DNA of 64,000 nt from Atopomonas sediminilitoris. GTDB taxonomy: Bacteria; Pseudomonadota; Gammaproteobacteria; Pseudomonadales; Pseudomonadaceae. The DNA lies in contig NZ_JAKUMM010000006.1 in assembly GCF_022601735.1 (NCBI RefSeq), positions 251,483 to 315,482 on the forward strand, in the 5' to 3' direction. The position numbers and the translations under genes were made by a program. The notes under the pieces are model-generated. The model saw nothing but the letters and a program-made list of their open reading frames with translations. It made no database searches and was not told where the DNA came from. Positions 44,220 to 52,877 of this stretch are shown here, in pieces; position 1 is the stretch's first letter, and the number at the start of each line of letters is the position of its first letter.

Positions 44220-45242
44220 TTAGTCGGCAAAAACCAAGCGTTCAGCAAGGCTATCGGCCACACGCGCAGGGGAGCGCTTGTGGGCTTGGGCCTCGGCATA
44301 GATTTCGCTCAGGCGCTGGCTGATGTGGCTCAGCTGCGCCGTGATGTCATGACTATTGCGCCCCTGATGCGTGAGCGCCACATAGATCAGACCACCGGCG
44401 TTGATCACATAATCCGGCGCATACAGAATGCCGCGCGCGTCTAACTCATCGCCCATGGCCGGTGTCGCCAATTGATTATTCGCCGCCCCTGCTACCGCGC
44501 CACAACGCAGCTTGGCCACGACGGGGTGGTCGAGCACGCCGCCCAAACCACACGGGGCTAGCACGTCGCAAGGGGTGCACAACAGCGCTTCTGGCGCCAC
44601 CGCACGAGCGCCTAACTCTTCGACAGCAAGCTCGACGCGGCCTTGGTCGATATCGCTGACAATCAACTCCGCGCCGGAGGCATGCAGATGCTGTGCAAGG
44701 GCGTAGCCGACGTGACCAAGGCCCTGAATCGCGACGCGCAGGCCGGTTAAATCATCATTACCAAAACGCGCGGCCACGGTGGCGCGCAGGCCAGCAAAGA
44801 CGCCCAGCGCCGTGTGCGGCGACGGGTCGCCGGCTTGCGTGGTGGAGGTAACATGCTGGGTGTACTGCGCGATGCAGTCCATGTCCATTGAGCTGGTGCC
44901 ACTGTCCATCGCGGTGATGTAGCGGCCATTGAGGCTTTCAATCACGCGACCGAACGCTTCAAACAACGCGGCTCGGTCTTCGACGTGCGGCGGGCGCAAA
45001 ATCACCGACTTACCGCCGCCCAGCTCTAAACCCGCCAACTCGGCCTTGTAGCTCATGCCTTGGGCAAGGCGGATGGCATCGTGAATGGCGGCTTGTTCGT
45101 TGGGATAACTCAGAAAACGGCAGCCGCCCAGTGCGGGGCCGCGACGGGTGCTGTGCAGCGCGATAATGGCGCGCAAACCGGTCTTGTGATCCTGCGCGAT
45201 GTGCAGGCTTTCAACCCGGTTGGTTTCCATTAGGTTAAACAT
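44220..45242 (-). CDS. ldh: Leucine dehydrogenase (Glu/Leu/Phe/Val dehydrogenase family)
   Basis: NAD-dependent amino acid dehydrogenase of 340 residues that deaminates branched-chain amino acids to their 2-oxoacids. The N-terminal catalytic domain has GPALGGCRF, the Lys motif AQGMSYKAELAGLELGGGKSVI (two catalytic Lys), and MDSGTSSMDMDCI. The Rossmann domain carries the GLGHVG motif in VAIQGLGHVGYALAQHL (about 170). The protein length and motifs fit leucine rather than glutamate dehydrogenase. The downstream E1/E2 genes would oxidise the product. Start 45242 has AGGGGAC five bases upstream. Confidence 0.92.
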   Translation of the reverse strand: MFNLMETNRVESLHIAQDHKTGLRAIIALHSTRRGPALGGCRFLSYPNEQAAIHDAIRLAQGMSYKAELAGLELGGGKSVILRPPHVEDRAALFEAFGRVIESLNGRYITAMDSGTSSMDMDCIAQYTQHVTSTTQAGDPSPHTALGVFAGLRATVAARFGNDDLTGLRVAIQGLGHVGYALAQHLHASGAELIVSDIDQGRVELAVEELGARAVAPEALLCTPCDVLAPCGLGGVLDHPVVAKLRCGAVAGAANNQLATPAMGDELDARGILYAPDYVINAGGLIYVALTHQGRNSHDITAQLSHISQRLSEIYAEAQAHKRSPARVADSLAERLVFAD

Positions 45243-45332
45243 AGTGTCCCCTGCTGCCAGCGTGGTTGTTCGACCAACTTAACAGCAGTATAGGCAAGGC
45301 TCTTGAGCCAACACGGCGTTTGCTGACAGGAA

Positions 45333-45359
45333 GGCGTCATGCCGGCACGACATGACGCC
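45333..45359 (-). terminator. Hairpin after the secreted helical protein gene
   Basis: GGCGTCATG (45333-45341) and CATGACGCC (45351-45359) form a 9-bp perfect stem, 8 bases after the stop codon of the gene at 45368. The U-tract is weak (TTCCTG), so termination is likely but not certain. Confidence 0.5.
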
Positions 45360-45367
45360 CCACGGCC

Positions 45368-46162
45368 TTAGCGGGCGAGCAGCCCGACAATGCGCTCGTT
45401 ATAGCGATTGACCAGCAGCGGCACGGCTTTTTCGCGGTAGTTCATCAGTGGCTTTTCAATAAAGCGCCAGGTCACTTCGACACTATCCAGACGCTGACTG
45501 ACTTCCGCCGACGTAGCGTATTGATTGTCTAATTTGGCGAGGTCTTGCGAAAACGCCGAGGCCAGCTGATCAACGGCTTTTTCCAAATCTTGGGCTGAGT
45601 CGTAAATCGATGAGCCACCATCAACCGCCGCTGAGGTTCGCACATACTCGGCCGTAATGCGCTGCATCAGTACCGCTTGCTCAACCAAGGGATCAAGGAT
45701 TGGGCCCTGCTCAATCTGTGGATCAAGGGTGGCGCCAGCCTGCCCTACTTGACTGATTTGTAAAGACTCAAGGTGAGTAATCAACTCATGGCCACTTTGC
45801 GCCAAATCGTTGATGGTATGGAAATCGAGGTAGCCGTCTTCGGCAATACGATTGGATTCAGCCAGCTGCTGAAACCGTAGGGCAATCTGTTGCAACTGAC
45901 TCGCCCAGTCTTTTTGGCCCTGCGCTTCGGCCTGAGCCAGTAGCGTGGCGGTCTGCTGGGTAAAGGTCTCCGATGCTTTGCGCATGGTGTCGCGCGAGGC
46001 CGGCGAGCCTTCTTCGATGGTCATGCGGTGGAACTGGGTCATCAAGCGATACGCCGCCAAGCGCTCACGCTGGATGGCATCCAGCAAGGCCTGATCGGCA
46101 ATCGCGTGCGGGGTCGCCATCAGCATGGCACCGGCTAAGGTTATCAATCGCACAAAGCGCAT
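45368..46162 (-). CDS. Secreted alpha-helical protein, possible PilJ-like N-domain
   Basis: Periplasmic protein of 264 residues with a signal peptide (LITLAGAMLMATPHAIA, cleavage near residue 22). The mature part is almost all helix (Gln/Ala/Leu/Glu heptads) and resembles four-helix-bundle sensor domains such as the type IV pilus chemoreceptor N-domain (RERLAAYRLMTQFHRMTIEEGSPASRDTMRKA; AVLMQRITAEYVRTSAAV). No transmembrane or signalling domain follows, so it would act as a soluble periplasmic protein. The family assignment is tentative. AGGAG lies eight bases before the start. It ends in a 9-bp hairpin. Confidence 0.7.
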   Translation of the reverse strand: MRFVRLITLAGAMLMATPHAIADQALLDAIQRERLAAYRLMTQFHRMTIEEGSPASRDTMRKASETFTQQTATLLAQAEAQGQKDWASQLQQIALRFQQLAESNRIAEDGYLDFHTINDLAQSGHELITHLESLQISQVGQAGATLDPQIEQGPILDPLVEQAVLMQRITAEYVRTSAAVDGGSSIYDSAQDLEKAVDQLASAFSQDLAKLDNQYATSAEVSQRLDSVEVTWRFIEKPLMNYREKAVPLLVNRYNERIVGLLAR

Positions 46163-46254
46163 GAGCAGAGCTCCTTTCTTGTTGTTTTATTCACAATGAC
46201 AGCCGCGTATGACAATAACAACCGTCCCTTGGTTTTGTGAGCTACGCCACAGTA

Positions 46255-47037
46255 CTACGCCTTATCGCCAAAGCGCCCGTGACGACCTGACCCTTGGGTA
46301 AAACGCTGGGCGCCGGCACGGCTTTCGCCGCTGTTGATCACCGCCAAGCCGCCCTTAAACTCAGCCTCCAGCGCGGCCTGCAACGGCAGTTCCCATTGTT
46401 GGTAAACACTGGCGCGATCCGCGAGCAGACACGCTTGCGGGAAGTCCGCTAGCTGCTGCGCCAACGCGAGCGCGGCAGTCAACGCTTCGCCTTGCGGCAC
46501 CACGCGATTAACCAAGCCCATGTGCAAGGCTTCGCCAGCCAACACTGGGCGACCGGTTAAGATCAGATCCAACGCTCGGCTCTGGCCGATCAAACGCGGC
46601 AAGCGCACACTGCCGCCATCAATCAGCGGCACACCAAAGCGGCGGCAAAACACACCGAGCACAGCGTCGTCTGCAGCCACACGCATATCTGCCAGCAAGG
46701 CGAGCTCCAAGCCGCCGGCGACCGCATGGCCTTCTATCGAGGCAATCAATGGTTTGCTCAGCAGCAACCGACTGGGCCCTAACGGCGCCTCACCGGGCCA
46801 TTGCAGGGCGTTGCGCCGCTCACCGTCTTGTGCAACCGCGGCCAGATCCGCGCCGGCACAAAAGCTTCCAGCGCTGCCGGTGAGCACTGCCACGCGCAAG
46901 CTATCGTCAGCCTCGAAAGCCTCAAGAGCAGCCAACAGCGCTTGCGCCGTGGGGCGGTCAATCGCATTGCGCACCTGCGGCCGGTTGATCGTGATCACGC
47001 AGACCTTACCTGCAACCTCACGGCTAATTGTGCTCAT
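46255..47037 (-). CDS. Enoyl-CoA hydratase/isomerase (crotonase) family protein
   Basis: Crotonase-fold protein of 260 residues. The N-terminal VCVITINRPQVRNAID, the oxyanion-hole segment GSFCAGADLAAVAQ and AGGLELALLADMRVAADDAVLG are clear. The first catalytic Glu (in AGGLEL) is present, but the position 20 residues on, Glu164 in rat hydratase, falls in GVFCRR and is not Glu, and the loop reads VPLIDGGSVRLPRL. It may therefore be an isomerase, dehalogenase-type or other crotonase. P. aeruginosa has a similar gene (PA3426) beside a SDR gene like the one here. It is 106 bases downstream of that SDR gene on the same strand. Confidence 0.85.
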   Translation of the reverse strand: MSTISREVAGKVCVITINRPQVRNAIDRPTAQALLAALEAFEADDSLRVAVLTGSAGSFCAGADLAAVAQDGERRNALQWPGEAPLGPSRLLLSKPLIASIEGHAVAGGLELALLADMRVAADDAVLGVFCRRFGVPLIDGGSVRLPRLIGQSRALDLILTGRPVLAGEALHMGLVNRVVPQGEALTAALALAQQLADFPQACLLADRASVYQQWELPLQAALEAEFKGGLAVINSGESRAGAQRFTQGSGRHGRFGDKA

Positions 47038-47143
47038 GTCTTCACCATAAAAAACGCCACCGGATGGCTCACGGTGGAGTGTGTTAGGCGATCAAGCAAG
47101 CGCCAGACGCATGGCTGTCTGAGACCGCCGCATGTCTGGCGAC

Positions 47144-48049
47144 TCAGCCTTGTTTTTGCAGATGAGCAACCAACTTGCCGATAGCTTCCATATTGTCTTT
47201 AGGATGCGTGGCGCCGGTGAAGTCATTAATGGCCTGCCACTGCGCAGCCACATCATCGACATCAAAACCCGCCTGCGGGTCGAAACAAGCACCTTGGCTT
47301 TGCTCCCAGCGCGTGCGACCAATCCAGCCACCGCCGACTTCGAACAAGCCTGCACTGTCTTGGCAAGCCGGGCTACCGAGGTACACCACTAGCGGGCTAA
47401 TTAACTCAGGGCGCAGCGCATCGAACAACTGCTGCGGAATCAGGCCTTCGGTCATACGCGTGCCGCCGGTGGGGGCAATAGCGTTGACCTTGATGTCATG
47501 CTTAGCCCCTTCAATCGCCAAGGTACGGGTGAGACCGTACAAACCGAGCTTGGCCATGCCGTAGTTGCTCTGACCAAAGTTGCCGTAAATACCCGACGTG
47601 GAGGCGGTGAAAATAACTCGGCCAAAGCCTTGTTCCCGCATCAAAGGCCATGCAGCGCGCGTTACCTTATAGGCACCCTCAACGTGTACCTTGTAAACCA
47701 AGTCCCAGTCCGCATCGCTCATTTTGTGGAAGGTGGTGTCACGCAAAATACCGGCGTTATTAACCACCACATCGACGCGGCCAAAAGCATCAACGGCTGT
47801 CTTAACAATCGCTTCGCCTTGGGTGACCGAATCGTGGTTAGCCACCGCAGTACCACCGAGTGCCTTGATCTCATCCACCACCTTATCCGCCGCAGAGCTA
47901 TTGGCACCTTCACCTTGTGCGCTGCCACCCAAGTCATTCACCACAACACGAGCGCCGTGCTTAGCGAAGAGCAGCGCATGGGCACGCCCTAAGCCGCCAC
48001 CAGCGCCGGTGACAATAACAACACGGTCTTTAAGATCAGTCTGACTCAT
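47144..48049 (-). CDS. Short-chain dehydrogenase of the multifunctional-enzyme type (3-hydroxyacyl-CoA dehydrogenase-like)
   Basis: Oxidoreductase of 301 residues, SDR family. Cofactor motif VTGAGGGLGRAHALLFAKHGARVVVNDLGG (about 13-40) is the form seen in peroxisomal MFE-2 and bacterial (3R)-hydroxyacyl-CoA dehydrogenases. NNAG is at about 92, the catalytic Ser lies in FTASTSGIYG, and Tyr-x3-Lys is in NYGMAKLGL (about 165). The C-terminus has a short tail resembling that family (WRTRWEQSQGACFDPQAGFDVDDVA). ATG 48049 was chosen; the frame is open from 48112. It is upstream of the crotonase gene in the same direction, suggesting a shared acyl-CoA pathway. Confidence 0.88.
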   Translation of the reverse strand: MSQTDLKDRVVIVTGAGGGLGRAHALLFAKHGARVVVNDLGGSAQGEGANSSAADKVVDEIKALGGTAVANHDSVTQGEAIVKTAVDAFGRVDVVVNNAGILRDTTFHKMSDADWDLVYKVHVEGAYKVTRAAWPLMREQGFGRVIFTASTSGIYGNFGQSNYGMAKLGLYGLTRTLAIEGAKHDIKVNAIAPTGGTRMTEGLIPQQLFDALRPELISPLVVYLGSPACQDSAGLFEVGGGWIGRTRWEQSQGACFDPQAGFDVDDVAAQWQAINDFTGATHPKDNMEAIGKLVAHLQKQG

Positions 48050-48194
48050 AGCAGCCTCGGTTGATGTTGGAATGGCCCTAGTCTCGAAAGTCAGGCCGTG
48101 CAGCGCAAGCATTGCCGCGTCGCTGAATGCAGCTCGATAGATACCACCAATTCTAAAGATACATGCCGATCACCACGGGCAATTGAGCAGGCAC

Positions 48195-48219
48195 AAAAAA
48201 GGCACCACACAGGTGCCTT
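48195..48219 (-). terminator. Terminator after the OmpA-family gene
   Basis: AAGGCACC/GGTGCCTT stem with loop ACACA; on the minus strand it is followed by a run of T residues. It lies 18 bases after the OmpA-family stop. Confidence 0.88.
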
Positions 48220-48236
48220 AATTAACGTGCAATCAA

Positions 48237-48905
48237 TCAGTACTGCGTATTAGGCAGCGGTGCTAACTTGATTTCAACGCGGCGGTTTTGCGCCCGCCCG
48301 GCATCGCTGGTGTTATCCGCAATCGGTTGGCTGGGGCCCATGCCGCGCGCGGTTAAACGGTTATAAGCCACACCCTGCCCGGCCAAATAATTCAGCACGC
48401 TTTGGGCGCGGCGCTGCGACAGTTGCAGGTTGTAGTCATAACTACCCACGCTATCGGTATGCCCGATCACATCAACAAGGCTCTTATCGTACTGCTGCAA
48501 TGACTTAGCCACGGTATTGAGCGTGCTATAGAAGCCGCTAGTGATCTCGGATGAGTTCGTAGCAAAGGTAATGTTGCCTGGCATCACCAGGCTAAGTTGG
48601 TCGCCCTGACGCTGCACATCAACGCCGGTGCCCTGCATGGACTGACGAAGCTGCGCCTCTTGTTTATCGACGTAATAGCCATAACCCGCACCAGCAGCAC
48701 CACCGACGGCCGCACCGATCAAAGCACCTTTACCGCGGTCGTCCTTGCTGGCCAACGCGCCTACTGCAGCACCGGCTAACGCACCTAAACCACCATAAGT
48801 AGCCGTTTTACCTGCTTCACGCTCGCCAGTTTGCGGGTTTGTGGCACACCCCACCGTGAAAACCGCAGTGCAAGCCAAAACAGAGATCGTACGAAGTGCA
48901 GCCAT
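48237..48905 (-). CDS. OmpA-family outer-membrane lipoprotein
   Basis: Lipoprotein of 222 residues. A signal peptide with lipobox VGCATN (Cys at about residue 20) is followed by a glycine-zipper region (about 38-78; GGLGALAGAAVGALASKDDRGKGALIGAAVGGAAGAG) and a C-terminal OmpA/MotB peptidoglycan-binding domain (about 105-215; VIGHTDSVGSYDYNLQLSQRRAQSVLNYLAGQGV and NRRVEIKLAP). The outer membrane anchor plus murein binding matches the YiaD/OprI-like group. ATG 48905 has AAGGA six bases upstream; an in-frame ATG at 48911 would be too close to it. It lies between the SDR and the metallo-hydrolase genes on the same strand, with its own terminator. Confidence 0.92.
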   Translation of the reverse strand: MAALRTISVLACTAVFTVGCATNPQTGEREAGKTATYGGLGALAGAAVGALASKDDRGKGALIGAAVGGAAGAGYGYYVDKQEAQLRQSMQGTGVDVQRQGDQLSLVMPGNITFATNSSEITSGFYSTLNTVAKSLQQYDKSLVDVIGHTDSVGSYDYNLQLSQRRAQSVLNYLAGQGVAYNRLTARGMGPSQPIADNTSDAGRAQNRRVEIKLAPLPNTQY

Positions 48906-48967
48906 GATCATTCCTTACTAGTGAGTACAACAGTGCTACTTAGAGAATGGCGTTGAAAATAAGTTCA

Positions 48968-49609
48968 TCACGCCTTAACGAATGGGTTTTCCCGCATTTC
49001 ATCACCTAAGCGAGTATCGGGGCCGTGGCCTGTGACGACTGTGGCGTCCTCATCCAAGGTATACAAGCGCTGCTTGATGGAGCGCTCGATGGTAGGAAAA
49101 TCGCCACCCCATAAATCGGTACGACCAACACTGCGACGAAACAAGGTGTCACCCGCGATTAACAACTTGGCTTCAGGAAACCAAAAACTCATCGACCCTG
49201 GGGTGTGACCGGGTGTGTGCAGCGCCACACCGCAGCCACAGTCCAGCGCTTGGTCATCGCTAAGCCACTGATCGGGCGCCGGCACCGGCGTATAAGGCAC
49301 ACCAAACATACTGCACTGCGTCTCCAGCGCATCCCACAAAAACTGGTCTTCTTTGTGCAAGTGCAACGTCGCACCCGTTTTTTCCTTCATCTGCCCTGAA
49401 GCCAGAAAGTGATCCAAATGGGCATGCGTGTGAATAATGCTGACGACCTTCAGACCATGCGCCTCCAGCTTGGCCATGATCAGGTCTGGATTACCACCGG
49501 GATCAACCACGATGGCTTTTTTACTGACAGGGTCGCCAATGATGGTGCAGTTGCACTGCAAAGGCCCAACGGGGAAGGTTTCGCGGATTAAGGCAGTGGT
49601 TGTTGTCAT
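48968..49609 (-). CDS. Metallo-beta-lactamase-fold hydrolase (glyoxalase II-like)
   Basis: Hydrolase of 213 residues in the glyoxalase II/YcbL-type group. Metal ligands are in HTHAHLDHFLASG (about 62-75, HxHxDH), the His of HTPGHTPGSMSFWFPE (about 138), the Asp in LLIAGDTLFRRSVGRTDL, and the C-terminal His in VVTGHGPDT. Such short members hydrolyse thioesters such as S-D-lactoylglutathione, but the specificity is not proven. ATG 49609 has GAGGAC upstream; the frame continues to 49627. It sits just downstream of the ribosomal cluster terminator. In P. aeruginosa katA follows rplQ, so this neighbour differs (from memory). Confidence 0.88.
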   Translation of the reverse strand: MTTTTALIRETFPVGPLQCNCTIIGDPVSKKAIVVDPGGNPDLIMAKLEAHGLKVVSIIHTHAHLDHFLASGQMKEKTGATLHLHKEDQFLWDALETQCSMFGVPYTPVPAPDQWLSDDQALDCGCGVALHTPGHTPGSMSFWFPEAKLLIAGDTLFRRSVGRTDLWGGDFPTIERSIKQRLYTLDEDATVVTGHGPDTRLGDEMRENPFVKA

Positions 49610-49680
49610 AACGTCCTCACAACTCATTCATGGCCACTAGGGTAACTAACCGCAAGAAAAAAGAAACACGAAGCCCAGAA

Positions 49681-49715
49681 ACAACAAACCCCAGCACAAG
49701 GCTGGGGTTTGTTGT
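49681..49715 (-). terminator. Terminator of the alpha ribosomal operon
   Basis: A 15-bp stem ACAACAAACCCCAGC/GCTGGGGTTTGTTGT around ACAAG, 24 bases downstream of the rplQ stop. In the minus direction it is followed by TTTCTGGG. Confidence 0.85.
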
Positions 49716-49738
49716 AGACGTAAGCTTACGCGTTACGC

Positions 49739-50128
49739 TTATTCGGCAGCAGCTTCTACCTGGCCAGAGACCGCACGGTCTACCAGCTCAACGTATGCCA
49801 TCGGTGCCTTGTCGCCAGGACGGAAACCGCACTTCAGGATACGTACGTAGCCACCTGGGCGACCGGCATAACGCTTACCCAGATCGTTAAACAGCTTACC
49901 AACCGCTTCCTTAGAACGGGTACGGTCGAAAGCCAAACGACGGTTAGCTACCGAGTCAACCTTAGCCAAAGTAATCAGCGGCTCGGCAACGCGACGCAGT
50001 TCTTTAGCTTTAGGCAGGGTGGTTTTGATCAGCTCATGCTCGAACAGCGACACGGCCATGTTTTGAAACATGGCTTTGCGGTGCGCGCTGGTACGGCTCA
50101 GATGACGACCACTTTTACGATGACGCAT
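49739..50128 (-). CDS. rplQ: 50S ribosomal protein L17
   Basis: Ribosomal protein L17, 129 residues, in the subunit near the peptide exit tunnel. The N-terminal [34 protein letters not shown] and [14 protein letters not shown] are diagnostic. It is the last gene of the alpha operon after rpoA, 43 bases downstream of it, and is followed by the 15-bp-stem terminator. The acidic C-terminus ([10 protein letters not shown]) is typical of pseudomonads. Confidence 0.98.
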   Translation of the reverse strand: MRHRKSGRHLSRTSAHRKAMFQNMAVSLFEHELIKTTLPKAKELRRVAEPLITLAKVDSVANRRLAFDRTRSKEAVGKLFNDLGKRYAGRPGGYVRILKCGFRPGDKAPMAYVELVDRAVSGQVEAAAE

Positions 50129-50171
50129 GGTTCATTTCCTCACCAAACTCTCGTTTGGTTATAAAGGACGA

Positions 50172-51173
50172 TCAGGCCGTAGCCTTATCGTCTTTTTTCA
50201 GACTAGACGGCGGCCAGTTGTCCAAACGCATGCCGAGTGACAGACCACGCGAGGCCAGGACATCCTTGATCTCAGTAAGAGACTTCTTGCCCAGGTTCGG
50301 AGTCTTAAGCAGCTCGACTTCAGTACGCTGAATCAGATCGCCAATGTAGTAGATGTTTTCCGCCTTCAAGCAGTTGGCCGAACGAACGGTCAGCTCTAGG
50401 TCGTCAACAGGACGCAACAGGATCGGGTCGATCTCGTCTTCGGCTTCCTCTTCTACCGGCGCAATGTCACCCTTCAGATCAACGAAGGCTGCCAGCTGCT
50501 GCTGCAGAATGGTCGCGGCGCGACGGATGGCCTCTTCTGGGTCCAGAGTACCGTTGGTCTCCAGATCCAGCACCAGTTTGTCCAGGTTGGTGCGCTGTTC
50601 AACACGGGCGCTTTCAACCACATACGCCACACGGCGGACGGGGCTGAAGGAAGCATCCAGTTGCAGGCGACCAATGCTGCGGCTTTCATCTTCGTCGCTT
50701 TGACGAGAATCAGCCGGCTCATAGCCACGGCCACGAGCAACAGTCAATTTAAGGTTCAGCGAGCCATTGGCTGCCAGATTGGCAATGACGTGATCGGGGT
50801 TAACGATCTCAACATCGTGATCCAACTGGATGTCGGCTGCGGTGACTGGGCCTGCGCCTTTTTTGGACAGACTCAAAGTCACTTCATCGCGACCATGTAG
50901 CTTAATGGCCAGACCTTTGAGGTTCAGCAGGATCTCGATGACATCCTCCTGTACACCCTCAAGGGTGCTGTACTCGTGCAGCACGCCATCGATCTCTGCT
51001 TCTACAACGGCACAGCCGGGCATAGAAGACAGAAGAATGCGGCGCAGTGCGTTACCCAGGGTGTGGCCAAAACCACGCTCGAGGGGCTCGAGGGTGATTT
51101 TAGCGCGGGTTGCACTGACCTCTTGCACGTCAATATGACGGGGGGTCAGGAACTCGTTTACCGAACTCTGCAT
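50172..51173 (-). CDS. rpoA: DNA-directed RNA polymerase alpha subunit
   Basis: Alpha subunit of 333 residues that assembles RNA polymerase and contacts UP elements and activators. The N-terminal domain (about 1-230; [21 protein letters not shown] and [10 protein letters not shown]) joins by an acidic linker to the C-terminal domain (about 250-325; [23 protein letters not shown], with the Arg, Asn, Cys and Lys equivalent to E. coli 265-271). It lies between rpsD and rplQ, as in other gammaproteobacteria. The start is 21 bases after rpsD. Confidence 0.98.
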   Translation of the reverse strand: MQSSVNEFLTPRHIDVQEVSATRAKITLEPLERGFGHTLGNALRRILLSSMPGCAVVEAEIDGVLHEYSTLEGVQEDVIEILLNLKGLAIKLHGRDEVTLSLSKKGAGPVTAADIQLDHDVEIVNPDHVIANLAANGSLNLKLTVARGRGYEPADSRQSDEDESRSIGRLQLDASFSPVRRVAYVVESARVEQRTNLDKLVLDLETNGTLDPEEAIRRAATILQQQLAAFVDLKGDIAPVEEEAEDEIDPILLRPVDDLELTVRSANCLKAENIYYIGDLIQRTEVELLKTPNLGKKSLTEIKDVLASRGLSLGMRLDNWPPSSLKKDDKATA

Positions 51174-51194
51174 GAAGGCACCTTTGGTTAGCTC

Positions 51195-51815
51195 TTACTT
51201 AGAGTAGAGCTCGACGATCAGGTTTTCGTTGATGTCAGCGGACAGGTCGCTGCGAACCGGAACACTTTTGAAAGTGCCGGACTTCTTATCAGCATCGACT
51301 TCAACCCACTCGACGCGACCACGTTGAGCACACAGCTCAAGCGCTTGCACGATGCGAAGTTGGTTCTTCGACTTTTCGCGAACAGACACAACGTCACCGG
51401 CCTTAACCTGGTACGAAGGAACGTTCACAGTCTTACCGTTAACCTGGATAGCTTTGTGCGATACCAGCTGACGTGATTCGGAGCGAGTAGCGCCGAAGCC
51501 CATGCGGTAAACCACGTTATCCAGACGGCACTCCAACAGCTGCAGCAGATTTTCGCCGGTGGCGCCTTTCTGACGAGCAGCATCTTTGTAGTAGTTAGAG
51601 AACTGACGCTCCAGCACACCGTAGATACGACGCACTTTCTGCTTTTCACGCAGCTGGGTGCCGTATTCTGACTGGCGGCCGCGACGCAGACCATGCTGGC
51701 CTGGAGCGGTTTCGATGTTGCACTTTGACTCCAGCGCGCGCGCACCACTCTTCAGAAAGAGATCGGTGCCTTCACGACGAGACAGTTTGCACTTGGGACC
51801 AATATAACGAGCCAT
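51195..51815 (-). CDS. rpsD: 30S ribosomal protein S4
   Basis: Primary 16S rRNA-binding protein of 206 residues. The N-terminal domain is [24 protein letters not shown]; the S4 RNA-binding domain (about 95-160) holds [30 protein letters not shown]. In E. coli S4 also represses the alpha operon by binding the rpsM leader; the predicted leader here is only about 53 bases, so whether that control exists is unknown. Located between rpsK and rpoA. Confidence 0.98.
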   Translation of the reverse strand: MARYIGPKCKLSRREGTDLFLKSGARALESKCNIETAPGQHGLRRGRQSEYGTQLREKQKVRRIYGVLERQFSNYYKDAARQKGATGENLLQLLECRLDNVVYRMGFGATRSESRQLVSHKAIQVNGKTVNVPSYQVKAGDVVSVREKSKNQLRIVQALELCAQRGRVEWVEVDADKKSGTFKSVPVRSDLSADINENLIVELYSK

Positions 51816-51830
51816 TTAACTGTCTCCTGC

Positions 51831-52220
51831 TTACACGCGGCGCTTCTTCGAAGGACGGCATCCGTTATGCGGGATGGGCGTCACATCGGTGATGCTGGAA
51901 ATCTTGTAACCACAAGAGTTAAGAGCACGCACAGCGGACTCACGGCCTGGACCAGGACCTTTGACGTTAACGTCAAGATTCTTCAGACCATACTCCAGAG
52001 CAGCCTGACCGGCACGCTCAGCAGCTACCTGGGCAGCAAACGGAGTACTCTTACGCGAACCGCGGAAACCTGAACCACCAGAGGTAGCCCAAGACAGGGC
52101 GTTACCCTGACGGTCGGTAATGGTTACGATAGTGTTGTTAAACGATGCGTGGATATGGGCGATGCCATCCACTACCGTCTTTTTAATTTTCTTACGAGGA
52201 CGAGCTGCGGGCTTTGCCAT
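51831..52220 (-). CDS. rpsK: 30S ribosomal protein S11
   Basis: Protein of 129 residues in the 30S platform, contacting the mRNA near the E site. [44 protein letters not shown] and the C-terminal [17 protein letters not shown] are characteristic. The N-terminus is a basic tail ([14 protein letters not shown]). Located 28 bases after rpsM. Confidence 0.98.
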   Translation of the reverse strand: MAKPAARPRKKIKKTVVDGIAHIHASFNNTIVTITDRQGNALSWATSGGSGFRGSRKSTPFAAQVAAERAGQAALEYGLKNLDVNVKGPGPGRESAVRALNSCGYKISSITDVTPIPHNGCRPSKKRRV

Positions 52221-52248
52221 CTCAGTATTCCTGTTTCAGCAAATGCAA

Positions 52249-52605
52249 TTACTTGCGGATCGGCTTACGCGGGCCCTTACGGGTGCGAGCGTTGGTCTTA
52301 GTACGTTGACCACGCACCGGAAGGCCGCGACGATGACGCAGACCGCGGTAGCAGCCCAGATCCATCAGACGCTTAATGTTCATGTTGGTTTCACGACGCA
52401 GGTCACCTTCGGTAACCAGCTTTGCCACTTCACCACGCAGAATGTCAATCTGCTCTTCTGTGAGATCTTTGATCTTAGCAACCGGATCAATACCAGTTGC
52501 GGCACAGATGTTGTAGGCAGTCGGACGACCAACACCAAAGATGTAGGTCAACGAGATAACAGTATGTTTGTTATCTGGAATGTTGACGCCAGCAATACGG
52601 GCCAT
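52249..52605 (-). CDS. rpsM: 30S ribosomal protein S13
   Basis: Protein of 118 residues at the 30S head, forming bridges to the 50S subunit. [40 protein letters not shown] and the basic tail [20 protein letters not shown] are diagnostic. It is the first gene of the alpha operon and is preceded by a strong promoter at 52665-52693, with a leader of about 53 bases. Confidence 0.98.
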   Translation of the reverse strand: MARIAGVNIPDNKHTVISLTYIFGVGRPTAYNICAATGIDPVAKIKDLTEEQIDILRGEVAKLVTEGDLRRETNMNIKRLMDLGCYRGLRHRRGLPVRGQRTKTNARTRKGPRKPIRK

Positions 52606-52664
52606 TCAGTTAACTCCAATTGACAGCAGTCCCAAGCCCCACGAGCCAAGGAAAAGGGCGCAGG

Positions 52665-52693
52665 ATTTTAACGCTGTAAAAACAATAATTCAA
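52665..52693 (-). promoter_or_regulatory. Alpha operon promoter
   Basis: TTGAAT (52693-52688) and TAAAAT (52670-52665) on the minus strand with 17-base spacing. The predicted start is near 52658. The -35 directly follows the rpmJ hairpin, so the spc operon end and the alpha operon start are interleaved. Confidence 0.8.
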
Positions 52694-52717
52694 CCCGGCA
52701 GCACACTAGCTGCCGGG
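52694..52717 (-). terminator. Hairpin between rpmJ and rpsM
   Basis: CCCGGCAGC/GCTGCCGGG with loop ACACTA lies 17 bases after the rpmJ stop. In the minus direction TTGAATTATTGTTTTT follows, moderately U-rich, so it could be a partial terminator or attenuator at the spc/alpha boundary. Confidence 0.7.
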
Positions 52718-52734
52718 CTATTCAACGCGAACAA

Positions 52735-52851
52735 TCAGCCTTGGCGCTGTTTGTGACGCGGTTCAGTGCTGCAAATAACGCGCACAGTGCCGTTACGACG
52801 GATCACTTTGCAGTTACGGCACATCTTCTTGACCGAAGCACGAACTTTCAC
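52735..52851 (-). CDS. rpmJ: 50S ribosomal protein L36
   Basis: Protein of 38 residues, too short for many gene finders. The translation [14 protein letters not shown], then RVIC and PRHKQRQG, is typical of L36. Zinc ligands Cys11, Cys14, Cys27 and His33 are present, so this is the zinc-binding form. The start codon is GTG at 52851, with GAGGAG six bases before it. It lies 27 bases after secY and is followed by a hairpin. Confidence 0.95.
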   Translation of the reverse strand: MKVRASVKKMCRNCKVIRRNGTVRVICSTEPRHKQRQG

Positions 52852-52877
52852 GATCAACTCCTCAACCTGAAAAGTTA

